Below are positions 47,070 through 59,840 of a DNA stretch of 64,000 nucleotides, in pieces. Under the pieces are notes generated by a model. The model searched no databases, was not told where the DNA came from, and saw nothing but the letters and a program-made list of their open reading frames with translations. The DNA lies in NCBI RefSeq assembly GCF_032062135.1, contig NC_092860.1, forward strand, positions 124,915,232 to 124,979,231, written 5' to 3'. The position numbers were made by a program, and so were the translations under genes. The stretch is from Pyxicephalus adspersus (lineage: Eukaryota > Chordata > Amphibia > Anura > Pyxicephalidae). Numbering within the stretch: position 1 is the first letter of the stretch; the number at the start of each line of letters is the position of its first letter.

Positions 47070-47409
47070 TATGGCAGGACTTTCTGCACTGCCTGATGAT
47101 TTTAGTGCAAGGTCCCTTGAAGAGGGTGTAATGGCACTGCAGCCGTTCCCTACCCTCTCCCTGAATGATACGGGCATCAGTGTTTACAAGCCTGCAGAAC
47201 GAAGGGGCCATGGTGCAGGAGGAAGGCCAGGCTAGACGGAACTGCCTGGCCCCCCTTGGAAGCGCGGGCAGGTTGTATTTGGACCATAAGATGCACCCTC
47301 ATTCCCCCCCACTTTTGGGGGGAAAAAAGTGCATCCTATTGTCCGAAAAATACAGCATATATACTATTATAGATTGACAACTAGTATATAGATAAGTACT
47401 ACTTGTATA

Positions 47410-50400
47410 TCGATAAGTTTTTTTCATAAAGCCATTTTGCCTTCTTGTCAAAGACTTAAGAACCCTTTCACAGATCAGTTTTGACATAGAAAAAAAGCAA
47501 AGTAAAGCCCATTCCACATAGATAGCATTGACTAGTTTTACCCCATATGTGTGAAATAAAATCCTTCACAAACCCACCAGTACAGTAGCTGGAACACCTA
47601 GACTCCTAGATACAAATACTTTCATGCTATCTTTTAACAGTTATGACTTTTTATACCACAAGATGTACAAAACCCACCCAGCCCTTTATACATAACATTA
47701 ATCATTTTACAATTACTGCCTGGAAGACTGTGTTTTTTTAAGAGAATTAGAATTCTTACCATCAACAACCTCTTTCTTTACCTCACACTCCTCATTATTA
47801 AAGGAGTAAGCGTTCTTTTGTCCTAACTCATTTTTCATGATCATGTTGTTTGATATAAGGCACCATAGGACACATAACAGCATTGTTTTTCTAGCTAGAT
47901 CAACTGGTTTGGCATCTATGAACCAGAAATGAAAATGTTTTCAATGACATATTTTACCAGATTAGAAGGGAGCAAATAAGGGAAGTTCATTGTTAGTGTT
48001 TGAATAATGTCTTCGCCATTAGTAAGGGAATAGATGCCCTTGTGCTTGTGAAAAGTCTTCTTTTTGTGGGGTGTCCTTTACTACTCTGATGAGATTCTGA
48101 ATATTATTGGTGTAGATAAACATTTTCACCGCTGAAAAAGCATCCTAATTGTATGCTAGTAACAATAGGATAAAGCAACAGCAGCTAAATAAAAACATTT
48201 ATTGCTCCTTTCTAAGCAAAAACTTACAAATTGCAGAATTTTGTTGCCCTATTATTGACCGTTGCCAAAACAGCCCGAATAAACTAATTCACCCTAGGTA
48301 ACATTTTTCTAACTGCTTAATAAAGAAGTGTACTGGTGTCAACATAAAACATTCTTCAACATCAATCAAAGTAAATGAACAAAATCCTTAAAACCACAGA
48401 AATAAGATGAAACCATTTGATAAATTACAGTACAAAGTAGGAATGTCATCCCATCAGTGTTATTTGACATATGTTGTAATATAAAAATAACAATATACTC
48501 AAAGTGATAATAATAATAGTAGCAAAACAATTACCGCAAACACATAAATAATGTGACATCTTAGTTAATAAAGATCTGCCCTGCTTGCTAGGAATGCTAA
48601 TATCAAATTAAAAAACTCATTGTGATTGATGGCTATACTAAGAGTGCTCACCCAAGGCAGATATGTAATATCCTTTATTCCCCCGTGCAAATGTTTAATA
48701 CATTTATACCCAAAATATTATACAGCAGGAATACTAAATGAATACTCATATTACTGCTCCACTGTCCCAACTATGAAATGAAGGTGGAATGAATAAGCAT
48801 GCCAATGGGCTTGAGGGTATTAAAATTTGTTTTTTATTCATTTATATAGCATTTGACTTGTTGTAAACTGTTTTGTAGAAAGCACTGAACGATTTACACA
48901 TGTCATTGCAAAAGCTTACAGTCTGATTTTTTTCTACACAAAATCAAGTAAACAGTGGCTGCTGTGTGCAAATAAGCCAATTTATTTACACATTCTAAAT
49001 CAATGGTACCTTATGTACATTCCTGGCCTACAGTGTTTTCTTACTGATGCATTTTCCACCTAAATCAATGGCAATGCATCATAATGTAGGTCAACAAGCA
49101 TCAACACATGTTAACGTTTATTGTAATGCCTCTCCAATGTGCATTTTAACTAGGTGTTTGCACATGCCATGATGCTCTGACATGTGTCATGACACTCATG
49201 AATGTGCATTGACATACATCTTAGCACATGTGTTTTGATGTGTTTCCACTGGGATTAATACATAACGCATCAAGTTCAAATGCAAAGATAAAGGATGCAA
49301 GAAAAAAAACAACAGAAAGATGCAGGGTGTACCTACCCAAATTACATTTCAGTTTAACAAAACAGTAATATATAAAAGCTAAAATTTGTGTGTGTGTTAA
49401 GTATTTGAAATCATAACAGTGGGGGTTTAATTTTCAGAATACATGTACTATTATACTTTCCTAGCAGACATTTAAAATATGCCAACATGAGGTGTTACTT
49501 ATACTAAAGAGAAGCCCCCAGCGACAGATTCTTACAAATCCCTAAGCGCCACAACTATGCCAAAGGGGCCACAAAGAAATAGGTTAATTTTATCACATCT
49601 TCTGGGTTTTGTCTGGCAATCCAGCCTCTTTGGGGTTTGTCTTCTGATATTTCTATGTCCCGTTTCTTTCTAGTTCACAAACATCCCTTTACAGATATAT
49701 AGATAGATGAAATATGCTCAGACCATATTATCCAGACAGTGGAGATCTGCATGCACACCTTGAATAAAAAAAAAAAAAGATGAAATTACTAATGCTTACC
49801 AAGCCAGACAAATTAGAAGCCGATCTGAAAACATGGTATTGTTATATTTACTTTATACAAACTCTTGAATACTAAAGATGAATGTTTTAGCTAGGAACTC
49901 CCTAAAGGCAACATCCTTTTCTGACAACATAGGAGTCATGTTCTTCTCATAGACAAGATAGTGAAATATAATTTTACATATTTTTAGGTAATTTTGTATT
50001 TACAACCTTTAGGTAAAATATATCCTGAAATGTTTGTATAATTTAGTTTGGCAAAGTTAGCCTAATGAACATACTACTGTCACTCATGGAAAGCTTCACT
50101 CTTTTTAGCTAAGCCTGTATATTTCTCTGCCATAATTCTCTGTTACTTAGCCAAAGTATTAAGATAAATCTATTACTATTGATGAGATTAGACTGGCCAT
50201 TAATTATTTTCAGTTAAGCTAAATTCTCTGCCCAGATGGCACTAAATTCTGCAGGCATAATTATTTCACCTTCCATCTATTCAGCATTAGAACTCTAAAT
50301 AATGTACCAATAAAAAATTTAAATGTGTCAAACTTAACACTACCTTTTACGATATATTACACAGCCATATTGCATAGAAGGTATTACACCAAAAATGTCT

Positions 50401-50448
50401 AAGTGTACAAAAACATTCACACAACTGGATAATGCTGAGGAGAAGACA
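47410..50448. other. AT-rich intergenic stretch
   Basis: No gene recognised over 3 kb. A 48.84-48.94-kb piece (TTTATATAGCATTTGACTT) may be an old retroposon tail. 48.99-49.28 kb holds degenerate CACATG-rich sequence with a repeated TAAATCAATGG phrase. Confidence 0.35.
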
Positions 50449-50450
50449 AT

Positions 50451-50760
50451 GGGCCTGACTTATTAAAGCTCTCCAAGACTTGATAAGATACACCATCACA
50501 GGAAAACCTGGGTAATACAGCAAACCCAGAATGAATTTCCTGTATGAGTTAATTTACTTGATAGGTAATGTTACTTTTTGTTTTTGCTTCTGTGTTTAAA
50601 AAAATGCCTGTAAGTGTGAACTACATTCCCTAATAATGTTATATCTGGGCAATCTCTAATGTTCAACATATCAGCATGCAGTATATTTCTTGTCATTTAC
50701 TGGGTGCTGTGATCTACACATATATTAAAAAATATAAAGACATTAGGTCCAGAACTCAAT
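50451..50760. mobile_element. MITE half plus associated repeat, uninterrupted paralogue
   Basis: Collinear with 43003-43705 but lacking the 407-bp TA MITE; begins GGGCCTGACTTATTAAAGCT and ends CATTAGGTCCAGAACTC. Serves as the pre-insertion state. Confidence 0.8.
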
Positions 50761-50988
50761 ATTTTTGTACATGTCCTGTGGGCATGTCAGCTGTGCTGCT
50801 CCAGGAAAATAGTAGTAAATTGGTTCAATGCATTGGTTAAAGGTCACTGAATGTTCATATCACTATATTTAAGAGACTGGCTATATGAAGTGACGTTTTT
50901 CCAAAGACAGGCAGAACTGCCAATAAGTTTGAAAGTACACTTACAAGTTCACCCATCTTTAGTTTTGGGTTTTTTTCCAGACAATGTG

Positions 50989-51060
50989 CCTGATTTATTA
51001 AAGCTCTGCAAGGTGAAGTGAAACATGGAATTGATTTCTTCAAAGTCACTGTTGAAAGTG
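50989..51060. mobile_element. Palindromic MITE, internally deleted
   Basis: GCCTGATTTATTAAAGCTCT then jumps to TGATTTCTTCAAAGTCACT and TTGAAAGTGTAT; most of both arms is lost. Confidence 0.6.
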
Positions 51061-51107
51061 TATATAAGAAAAGTCATAAATTAGAATTTTAGTAGTACAT
51101 TTTGTAC

Positions 51108-51770
51108 TAAAAGGGTGTGTAACCCTTTTCTTCCTGGGCAGCTTTGCTTAGAATTCCAACTATCCCAACTTTCTCCTCTACAATCTATTATGAATGCTGC
51201 AGCCAGACTCATCCATCCTTCCCACCACCCCTCTTCTGCTGCATCTCTTTGTAGTTCTCTACACTGGCTTCCATTTCACTTTAGAATCAAATTCAAGCTC
51301 CTGTGCTTTGCCTTCAAATCCCTCCACAGTTCTTGTCCCACTTACCTTTCCAACCTGAAAAATACACCCCTAGCCTTTAGCCTCTTTTCACTCCAATGAC
51401 CTACTACTGACTTCCTCACTCATAACCCCATCCCACGGCTACAAGACTTTTCTAGAGCTGCCCCAACTCTCTGGAATGGTCTTCCTCGTCCTACTTCAGC
51501 TTCCTCCTACTTTCTGCTCGTTTAAAAGAGCACTCAAAACCATCTTTTCAAACTTGCCTACTCGTCTTCTTCTGTCTTCTAACACTCTCACTACTTACTC
51601 ACCATTCCATATCCCTACTCCTACTGTTTTCTACTTTCCCCTCCTCTTAGATTGTAAGCTCTTCTGGGTAGGGTCGTCTACACCTGTGTTGTTTGTATAT
51701 GTCTGTCATTTGAAACCCCTATTTAATGTACAGCGGTGCATTCTATGTTGGTGCTATATTAATACTGTTT

Positions 51771-51801
<31 letters not shown>

Positions 51802-51806
51802 ATAAT
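51108..51806 (+). mobile_element. L2-like LINE, 3' part with ORF2 end
   Basis: The longest L2 copy here. It carries the last coding part of ORF2, the 3' UTR (TTAGATTGTAAGCTCTTCTG, then AACCCCTATTTAATGTACAG), TGGTGCTATATTAATACTGT and an (AAT)n tail. It links the short tails elsewhere to a LINE. Confidence 0.9.
51115..51650 (+). pseudogene. L2-like ORF2 C-terminal fragment
   Basis: 51115-51399 encodes SIMNAAARLIHPS, LHWLPFHFRIKFKLLCFAFK and CPTYLSNL, the conserved region following the reverse-transcriptase palm in CR1/L2-clade LINEs. A shift then gives RAAPTLWNGLPRPTSASSYF and KSTQNHLF, the family's normal C-terminus. 5'-truncated and frameshifted, so non-functional. Confidence 0.88.
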
Positions 51807-52190
51807 AAAACTCTCCTTACCACTAATTCACTGATTCCAATCATAATGCCTAGTGACTATATGGGAATAGGGAAATTTGTTCTGGCTCTACCTTAGTTGA
51901 TACATACTGGACTCTTAGAAGTATTCTACATCATATGTTGTTAAATCAGGTGGAATTACACAATGACACTTTAATGGCCACTGAAAGACACTTCACTGAG
52001 CTTTGAAAAGAATCAATAGTTTCTGTAGTGAAGTACACAGTCAATAGCTGCTACTATTGAGTATGCATATTATATACTATAGGATAATATATGGGGGGTT
52101 GAAGGTCTTGACCCCACTGATTATTGTTTTTGGTATGTGAATGATACATGGAAACAAGGGAATAACATGGGATGATGCACAGAATAACAA

Positions 52191-52412
52191 GCCTGATTTA
52201 TTAAAGCTCTCCATAGCTGGAGAGAATACGCTTTTATCAGTAAAGCTGGGTGATCCAGAAAACCTGTAATGGATTTCTTCAAAGTCATTTGCTATTTGCT
52301 AGCAAATGTTTTGAATCCTGGACCAGATCAATTTCAGGTTTGCCAGATCACCCAGTTTTACTGATGAAAGTGTATCCTATCCAGCCTTGGAAAGCTTTAA
52401 TAAATCAGGCCC
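52191..52412. mobile_element. Palindromic MITE, well-preserved copy
   Basis: Both arms complete: GCCTGATTTATTAAAGCTCT, AGCTGGGTGATCCAGAAAAC, centre ATTTGCTATTTGCTAGCAAA, mirrored CCAGATCACCCAGTTTTACT, and end TTTAATAAATCAGGCCC. The centre itself is palindromic. A 98-codon frame starting here is not a gene. Confidence 0.85.
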
Positions 52413-52530
52413 AAAGAGAAGCAAACACACAAAATAATATAGTCATTGCACATATTGCTGCAGTGTCAGACAATCTCTCAAAGATTTTTAATAACCATTG
52501 CATCCCTGTGGTTTTAAAACCTGCCACATT

Positions 52531-52606
52531 GGGCTTGATTTATTAAAGCTCCATTACTGGAGATGATATACTATCATGGGAGAACCTGGATAATCCATCA
52601 AACCTC
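52531..52606. mobile_element. Palindromic MITE, left arm
   Basis: GGGCTTGATTTATTAAAGCT to GAGAACCTGGATAATCC, then cut off at the L2 tail. Confidence 0.7.
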
Positions 52607-52723
52607 TTTGAATGTAAGCTCTTCTGGACAGTGTACTTTCCTCCTGTTTGTATCTGTCTGTTATTTGCTACAGTGCTGTGTAATATGTTGGTGCTATATA
52701 AGTAAAGTTTATTATTAACCTAG
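52607..52723 (+). mobile_element. L2-like LINE 3' end
   Basis: GAATGTAAGCTCTTCTGGAC, TACAGTGCTGTGTAATATGT, TGGTGCTATATAAGTAAAGT, without a long (AAT)n tail. Abuts the MITE arm. Confidence 0.75.
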
Positions 52724-52724
52724 T

Positions 52725-53905
52725 TATAAAGTTAATTAATTCCTATTGCACGTTCACTTAGAATTAGTGAATAGGGTAAAGTTTTGCTGACTTCAAACAT
52801 CCAATCTTTTGTAAGCAAAAATCATCATTTGTTTTTTTATGTGATTATTCTTTTTTTTGCTAAATAATCAATACTATATTTGACATTTGAAGTAGTTAAC
52901 TTACACTGCTAAGTGGCATTCCAGGAATGCAGTCTATAATGCACAATCACATAAATGTCCTCTTTAGTCCACCTTTTATTTTTATTGCTGATATTTATTA
53001 TGATGTCTTCTTTTGGAAGCATTTTGCCTTTTTATTCTGATATGTTCTCCAATGTCACATTTAAAGATTCTATAAATAAATCACCTTTTCTTAAGCCAAA
53101 GATTAGTCAGATTTAATTTTCATTCCTGACATCAAGAATCTTCATTTAACTCAACCTTTGTCACTTAACAGAAGAGTCTGAGAGCTTGGCGTTTCTTTTT
53201 TTAGAATCTCCAGAAAGAGATGCTACATAACCTTGCAGTTGTGATTACTATGACATTAATTACAGTACATATATTTGACATATTTATTTTGCCATGCACA
53301 TGCATGTGCACCTTGAGGCTGTTATTTTAGCAATAGTATAGTTAATTTGAACAAACTTACAATGTAGGAAGTCTAATATACAAATCTAATAAAATAAGTT
53401 TATTTTCCATATTTATCAAATAAACTCCACCTGACTTCTTGTACAAATTAGACACATAGGATAAATAGAGGATGTTAACATGGAATTGGGTTGTCCATTG
53501 GGTGGAATCTTGTTATAATGTGCAAGTATTTACAGGATACTTTATTATTAGGACACACTGACCTCATAGTGTGTGCTTATTTAATAATTAAGTGTCCAAG
53601 ATTGCTGCTCCTTTACCATGGTCATCTTCCCCACCACTTTTTTCTGAGTCCACCATTGCTCCTCATTTGGACACTGGCAGGCCCTTAATGCTGTATGTAT
53701 GCAGAAGTTGCATAGAGGCCTGAAACTGGCTCCCTGAAACTGAAAACCTCATGTATTAAGCAATTTTCTGTTTCTGCAGAAGACATTTTTCATGTTGTTT
53801 TTACCCTTAACTTATTTTTTTATCTCTTTATCCACATCTAAGCAGAACTCCTGTCCTACATAAAAGTTACCAACCCACACCTTTCCCACTTTCTTATTTT
53901 TCTTA
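52725..53905. other. AT-rich intergenic sequence
   Basis: Nothing recognised. Confidence 0.4.
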
Positions 53906-53907
53906 AT

Positions 53908-54048
53908 ATTAATAAACAGGATTTATATAGCGCCAACATATTACACAACACTGTACAATAAATAGGGGTTGCAAATGACAGTTACATACAGATAGTGACA
54001 CAGGAGGAGGAGAGGAACCTGCCCCAAGGAGCTTACATTCTAGGACGT
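53908..54048 (-). mobile_element. L2-like LINE 3' end
   Basis: Plus strand: AATAAACAGGATTTATATAG, CGCCAACATATTACACAACA, GGGGTTGCAAATGACAG, GACACAGGAGGAGGAGAGGA, GAGCTTACATTCTAGG. Confidence 0.85.
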
Positions 54049-54049
54049 G

Positions 54050-54995
54050 GGGACTTTCTTGATGAAGCCCCGCACACATCTTTCTTTTTGTAATGAAATT
54101 TTACTTATCATATTTTTCCAGGTGTTTTCTGGACAGTAAGGCTATTTTATTTTCCATTACTCCTCCAATAGCAGTGGTGGTCCTTCAATACATGATGGTG
54201 TGTGAACACTTTTAGTGCGGTAATTTGGTGTGATGATGTACCACAGGGGATGTATCCATGATAGGCCCACAGGACTGGTAACATTAAATGACAAGACTTT
54301 CTGTAGAGGACAGCACCTATATAAATGTAAAAGTATTGCAACAAAAACTACTTTTTCACTGGGCTATTTCTTCTCATTTTACGTTTTGTCGCTTGTGTTC
54401 TGCTTCAGTAGTCTCTATAAGATCAACCAAGTTCATGCCACAGGTGATAAATAGGAATAGTTAGAGCAGAAGATATGTGGAAAGTTGATGAATTCTTGAA
54501 GTCTGCTTTAAAAGCAAGCAGTAATAAATGAAGAGGTTATTGGCAGGTATTAGGTTAGTTATCGTCTCAGCGAAACACATTTCAAACCACGTATGTTGGG
54601 TTTATTACTTTTTATGACTACAAGTAAGACAAGTCCTTGTAAATTTAAAAAAAAAAAAAACAATTCCTTCTAATAGTGCTTCTTTCTGCAACACATCTTG
54701 GAATCTATTATCACATTGGTTTGACACTTAAATTAATCGTATTTCCAAGTTTCAAGATAAGTTAGAAATGTACCTAATGCATTCCAAGGTGACATGTTAT
54801 GTGAAGAAAGCTTACAGTGCACATGTAATTATTCAAATTTCATGTCACCTCAATTACAGTAAGAAAATACACTCAGAATGTTAATGAAATTCGAGAGTTT
54901 ATTTAAGGATTTTTTTTTTTTTAGTTTTGTGAAAATAATTTTATTTTCTTTACTTAAAATTTATAAAACATACTGCATATAATTTGTTTTAATAA
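54050..54995. other. Intergenic sequence
   Basis: A fragment GCGAAACACATTTC at about 54570 recalls the 3' half of the hammerhead-like motif but lacks the first half. No gene recognised. Confidence 0.35.
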
Positions 54996-54996
54996 T

Positions 54997-55262
54997 GGGC
55001 AGCACAGTGGCTCAGAGGTGAGCACTCTTTGCCTTTGCAGCACTAGGTCCTCCTGGTACTCCGGTTTCCTCCCACATTCCAAAAAACATGCAGTTAGGTT
55101 AATTGGCTTCCTAAAATTGACCTTCGACTGTATTAAAGACTATGACATAGACTATGGTAGAGACATAAGATTGTGAGCCCCTTTGAGGGACTAGTGATAT
55201 GCGTAATATGTTGGCACTATATAACTACCGTATATTACTAATAATAATAGTAATAATAGTGT
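54997..55262 (+). mobile_element. V-SINE with L2-type tail, copy 3 (internal deletion)
   Basis: Starts GGGCAGCACAGTGGCTCAGA (A-box-like TGGCTCAGAGG), then jumps from TAGGTCC to CTGGTACTCCGGTTTCCTCC. The B-box and the front of the V-core, about 80 bases compared with the other copies, are deleted. Then CATGCAGTTAGGTTAATTGG, AGATTGTGAGCCCCTTTGAG and the tail AATATGTTGGCACTATATAA with an (AAT)n-like end. Confidence 0.85.
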
Positions 55263-55264
55263 TA

Positions 55265-56345
55265 ACTCACAGTATATATATATATGCTCAAATAATAGGT
55301 TATTATTAGAAGGTACATAAAGTGCACAGAAATTTGGCCTGTAAAATTTAATGTACTTTAATTTAACATAAAAAAATCTGCAAGTTTTGTTCATAATATT
55401 ATGTTCCATGAAGGTCCTCACTTCAGGGGTCCTCACTTCAGGTCCTCACTTATTGGGGTTGGCATTGTGCTCCTGCTTTGGCACTCTGTCACTTGGGATT
55501 CCAAAGGAGACTTCAAATGGTATCACACATTACCCTGCATGCAGGAAGAATACATTCACATTAAGAAACTCTGTTCTTACAACAGCATTTACCTTTGCAA
55601 TAAATATATGCATGGCTTCCTTTATAACTGCATATTTTTTTTTTTTACTTAAATTGGACATATGTGAACCACAGACCACACTACATTCTTTAAGACATGT
55701 TTAATGCAGCAAGTCTGTTTTTAAGTAGCAACCAAAGCTTTACCAGGATCTAGGAAATTAGGTAATGTTGCAGCACTATTTGCAGTGCCACCCTCCTACC
55801 CTACTTATCTAGGGCAACAGTTGGCACGTTAGCATTTCCTACATGTCTATGTGTATTTTTAATTGATACATTTGTTTTATTATGTTAGTGTTGCACAGAT
55901 CTTATTTAAAGCATGATTTTAGGTTGGGCACTTGGAGGCAAGTTGGAAAACAGAAGGTGGTATTCCCTAACATGATTCTAAGCACTTCAAGAATGTGAAT
56001 TATTGAAAATGAACAGCATCCAAGGCATTTCAGTTTACAGCATCAATAAATGAATAGTTTCTGTCTGCTTTGAAGTCATGCACGATACAGAGAGTACAAG
56101 AGAACAAAAGCATGTTCCTCTATATTTAGGACAAGAGCATGTCAGTATCTGTAGAGGTAGCTGAATGTATTAAAGCTTAACTATTTCTACCAGAAAACAT
56201 GTCATTTTTTTCCATGTCATTTTTTTCCCCTGAAAGTGGTAAAGTGAAGAAAAAGAAAAAAGAGTTATTAATTACTGTGCAAATATTAATGAGTGAGTGT
56301 AATATATATATATATATAAAATCCAACCTTAAGTAAAAATCAAAC
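55265..56345. other. Intergenic sequence with a tiny tandem repeat
   Basis: GGTCCTCACTTCA is repeated three times at about 55414-55450; (TA)n at 56301-56319. No gene. Confidence 0.4.
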
Positions 56346-56349
56346 TGTT

Positions 56350-57003
56350 AGGTGATGCTTATCTAGATGGCGATCCGGTGTTGTGTGCCATCGCAGTATC
56401 AAGCATCGTTCATTCTGTCCAGCAATGTCACTTGCAGCACTGATGAGAACTAAAAAATATCAGCAGACCCCGCTTCCCTTTAGCTGTGTAGCCTGATGTA
56501 TTTTATCGGCATCCCTAGCACACACTGAGGCTGTGCACAGCTGATAGGGACTTAAGAGTCTCCCAGTGATCTGTGCCTGTTTTAGTGTTAAACTTGGCTG
56601 ACTTGCTGCTAGAGTGTGATTTCGTAAGATTTATTGTTGCTGACCTTGCTTTTTTCTGACTCTGTGGATTTATGCTGCTTGGACTGACCTTTTGCCTATG
56701 ACCCCTCTGCTTGTGTTTTGCCCTTGAATATTCCATTTGGTGGACCGATTACCTGTGAACGACCTTTGTATTCTGTACTTCTGCTGGAATCTTGGTACTG
56801 CATCGTCTCTGGGCTCCTAGTCCTCTGTCAGTCCTTTTGCCAGGCACCATCCCTTGTGTACAGAAGTCCTGGGGGCAACCATGTGCTGAGATGGTGCAAC
56901 TAGCCTTCCCAGGCTGAGTGGGGGGCTTGCTATAGATAAAGAGTACAGCGTTAGGTTTGGGGACTGGTGTCTGGCAGGTACTGTTGCTGGACCAGGGCCT
57001 TAC
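56350..57003. other. GC-richer island, probable unclassified repeat
   Basis: Composition differs sharply from the flanks and there is no coding frame beyond ~70 codons. It ends near CCAGGGCCTTACA. It could be part of an LTR element, but no second copy or end pair was found. Confidence 0.3.
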
Positions 57004-57004
57004 A

Positions 57005-59838
57005 CAAACATAAAAAGCTGAAGGTCTAACATATAAATTTTACCCTGCAAATTTACACAATTGTGTTTTTGAGTTTTGCAACAACATATTTAGTATTAAA
57101 AATGTAAAATATATGTATATATATAAATATAGTACATATCTATGAATCTGGCACACTGTATTCATATTTCACATATTCATGTTTCATATGTCCCACCATC
57201 AATTTAACAAATCTCTCTACAGATATGTGCCGTAGCAACAGTAAAATCGGTGTTGTCCACACACTCAACATTCTTCATCAACACACGATTCAGTCACAGA
57301 AATTCTATACAGATGGGTGTTGCAAAAAAAACATTACTGGTGCCATCCATATATCTATAAATATTCATCTTTAGCTTGCCCACATTCCATAAAAAATAAA
57401 GAAATATAAGAATGTACAAAATTGTAGGTTCATGCAGAAATGTATTCTGCTAGACATATGATGCCCACCAACCATGATCATTTTAGTGCTAGCTCTTTCC
57501 ATATATGTAATGCAACCCCCAAGTGCAACTAGCATGAAAAGCAAAGCCGTGAACTTGAAAAATTGAAAAAAATGGCTGAAGGAGGGAATAAATCAGTCTA
57601 TGATTTATACGTCACCTAAGCATGCACAATAAACTGACTAATAGACAGAGAAGCACTATGACTAACAATAGGAATGAAGGAGATAAACACTACCACATAT
57701 ATACTATCATTACTTTAATTGGATCAATCTTGGCAGAAGTCACATGGGTAGACTAAACTCAAGATAAAAATCAGTAAGGTGTTACTACAACTTTCCCAAA
57801 CAGAAACTCACAGTTCCTATGTCCAATCTTTGATAACGATACACAGAAAACTCACAATCATAATCATTTAAAATTATTACCTAGCAACTTACATTGAAGT
57901 CATGGGTTACTGAGATAATTCTTTGTCAGGTAACAGAAGAATCGAGAAAATTGGATGTGCAATGGATTTCTAATGCAAAACGGAACCATATTCCAACCAC
58001 CACATCATACATAAAACTACACCAAATCAAGATTTATGAAAGCATATATTTAGTCCACTAAAATAAGTGCTAGGTGGTTATAAAGTCATTTTCAGAATGT
58101 GTACTGTAATATTAGAAAAATGTGGTAAAGTAATTTTACCAGAGCACTTTGTCATCCCAGGTTTTCAGTTGCTCATCTCAAGGACATAATGACATTCTGC
58201 ACATTGGTGAAAAGGATAGCAATCCTGAATGGTATTGATTTAGTATATTATTGTAAAATACAAAAGCAAATCACATTTTTACATTATAAAAATGTGTCAG
58301 GTTGACATGAATTATAGATGGCAATTTAATAAAACAAATTCTTGTGGCAAACCTATGTTATACACCCAGAAACATTTTATAGCTTCTTCTTTTATTTATT
58401 TATTTTTTTTATATGCTCCCATAAATGGTCTCTGTTATGAAATTATTATGACTGGCAAGCGTTTCTGAGTTAGGATCTGCTTTGTGCTTTTATTAAGTCT
58501 AAGTGAATGCTATAATTCCAAAACAATAGCTACAAAAGGAAAAACAAGGCTATTTCTAACACCGTTCAAAGGTCAGCACTAAAGGACTGACATTTACTAC
58601 GGCTGTGATTATCACTGTGTTCCGGAAATGAAAGCTGTATGTTATAAACTTGTAATAAGAAAATCATAAAAGTGAATTTATAGGATATAGACATTATATA
58701 GGGCAGTCCTGGTAGACAAACCAGTTTTTATTCTTCCAGGTTTAGTTATTAAGTCTTGCCGGCTCTAAGTACCATTTTGCATGATAGAATGCAGTAAAAA
58801 AGAATAGTAGGCATTGCCTTTTCAGATAAACTTTCATTCAGAATATGACCACTTTTCTCCTAAATTTAATACTTAATGTGACTGCATAAAGAAATATTTG
58901 ATTACCACAACTGAGAAATAAAGACCCTTAGGATCACATTCATTATTTAAAGTTTTGATGAATAGGGGATAAGGAATTTAACAGCAATGTAGAACTTTAC
59001 CTTTGTATTTCGTAACTTCTTTTACTAATTTTGATTCAAGCTCTTTTGATCCAGTGGCTGTTTACTTAGCAAAGTGAATTATCACTCAACAAATAATGAC
59101 TCACTTATCATAGCCTCAGCCTTATCTTAGGTAATGATCATATAATAAAATCACACTATTCTGATCCCATCATGCTAGTCTTTTGTTAACAAACAATCTC
59201 CATAAGATAACCTGTCTATAGCACCAGCCAGTGCTGATCTCTTTGTGAATTCTAACTTTTTGCTGATTTTTCTGTTTTCAAAATCTCATGGGGAGGATTT
59301 GTTCTTGCTTGTCCTTTATGACCCCTAAACTAGTTTGAACAATAGACATAGATTGATACCTTGTCCAATGAAATGATAGCTCAATGAATGTTTGTTTTCT
59401 GTCAAGATTTTTGAGCCATTCCTACATATCTACTGCCTTGGGCTATAATGCCTCATTTTGCCACTTTATTACCTCACAAAAGGATTTGTTCCTGAAAGTT
59501 ACAGAATGACTTTTCTTGGTATCCATGATGCAATAATCAGGTGAAGCATTTTTTTTGCAAAAAGCAAAATGGTTTTTCAGCTCTATCATTCAGGTTCCTC
59601 AAATAAGAATGCAAGGCCGAGATAACATTTTATGACATTAGCACAATAATTATCTACCTTTACCCCAGAACACTATTTGAGAGCTACCCCTGGTAAACAA
59701 AAAGTTATCTAAGAATAGGACCTCAAACCATAGCAACATGATGGTGGTAATATGTGCAACTCAGCCATATAGATTTAGTTGCAATGGCGACTTCTTCATG
59801 TATTCCACCAAGACCAATATTTTTATATAATATATTGT
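57005..59838. other. AT-rich intergenic stretch
   Basis: 2.8 kb with no gene, shared repeat or long frame recognised. Confidence 0.4.
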
Positions 59839-59840
59839 GT

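Larger units (their letters stand above)
46567..47356. mobile_element. DNA element with internal minisatellite and poly-G
   Basis: Left terminus CCGTATTTATCGGACCATAA, right terminus (complement) GCTGTATTTTTCGGACAATA, so inverted ends of about 25 bases. The right end is itself a hairpin (47281-47350: GGACCATAAGATGCACC against GTGCATCCTATTGTCC). Inside are a ~21-bp minisatellite, a GC-rich part and 27 consecutive G (47043-47069). No transposase. Such termini are widespread in vertebrate MITEs; I leave the superfamily open. Confidence 0.75.

Noticed and set aside
52250..52546. 98-codon plus frame as a conserved gene
   Set aside because: Its similarity to the 26.9-kb frame is that of the MITE.
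54565..54610. Sixth hammerhead-like motif (GCGAAACACATTTC)
   Set aside because: The CTGANGA half is missing and no stem II can be drawn.
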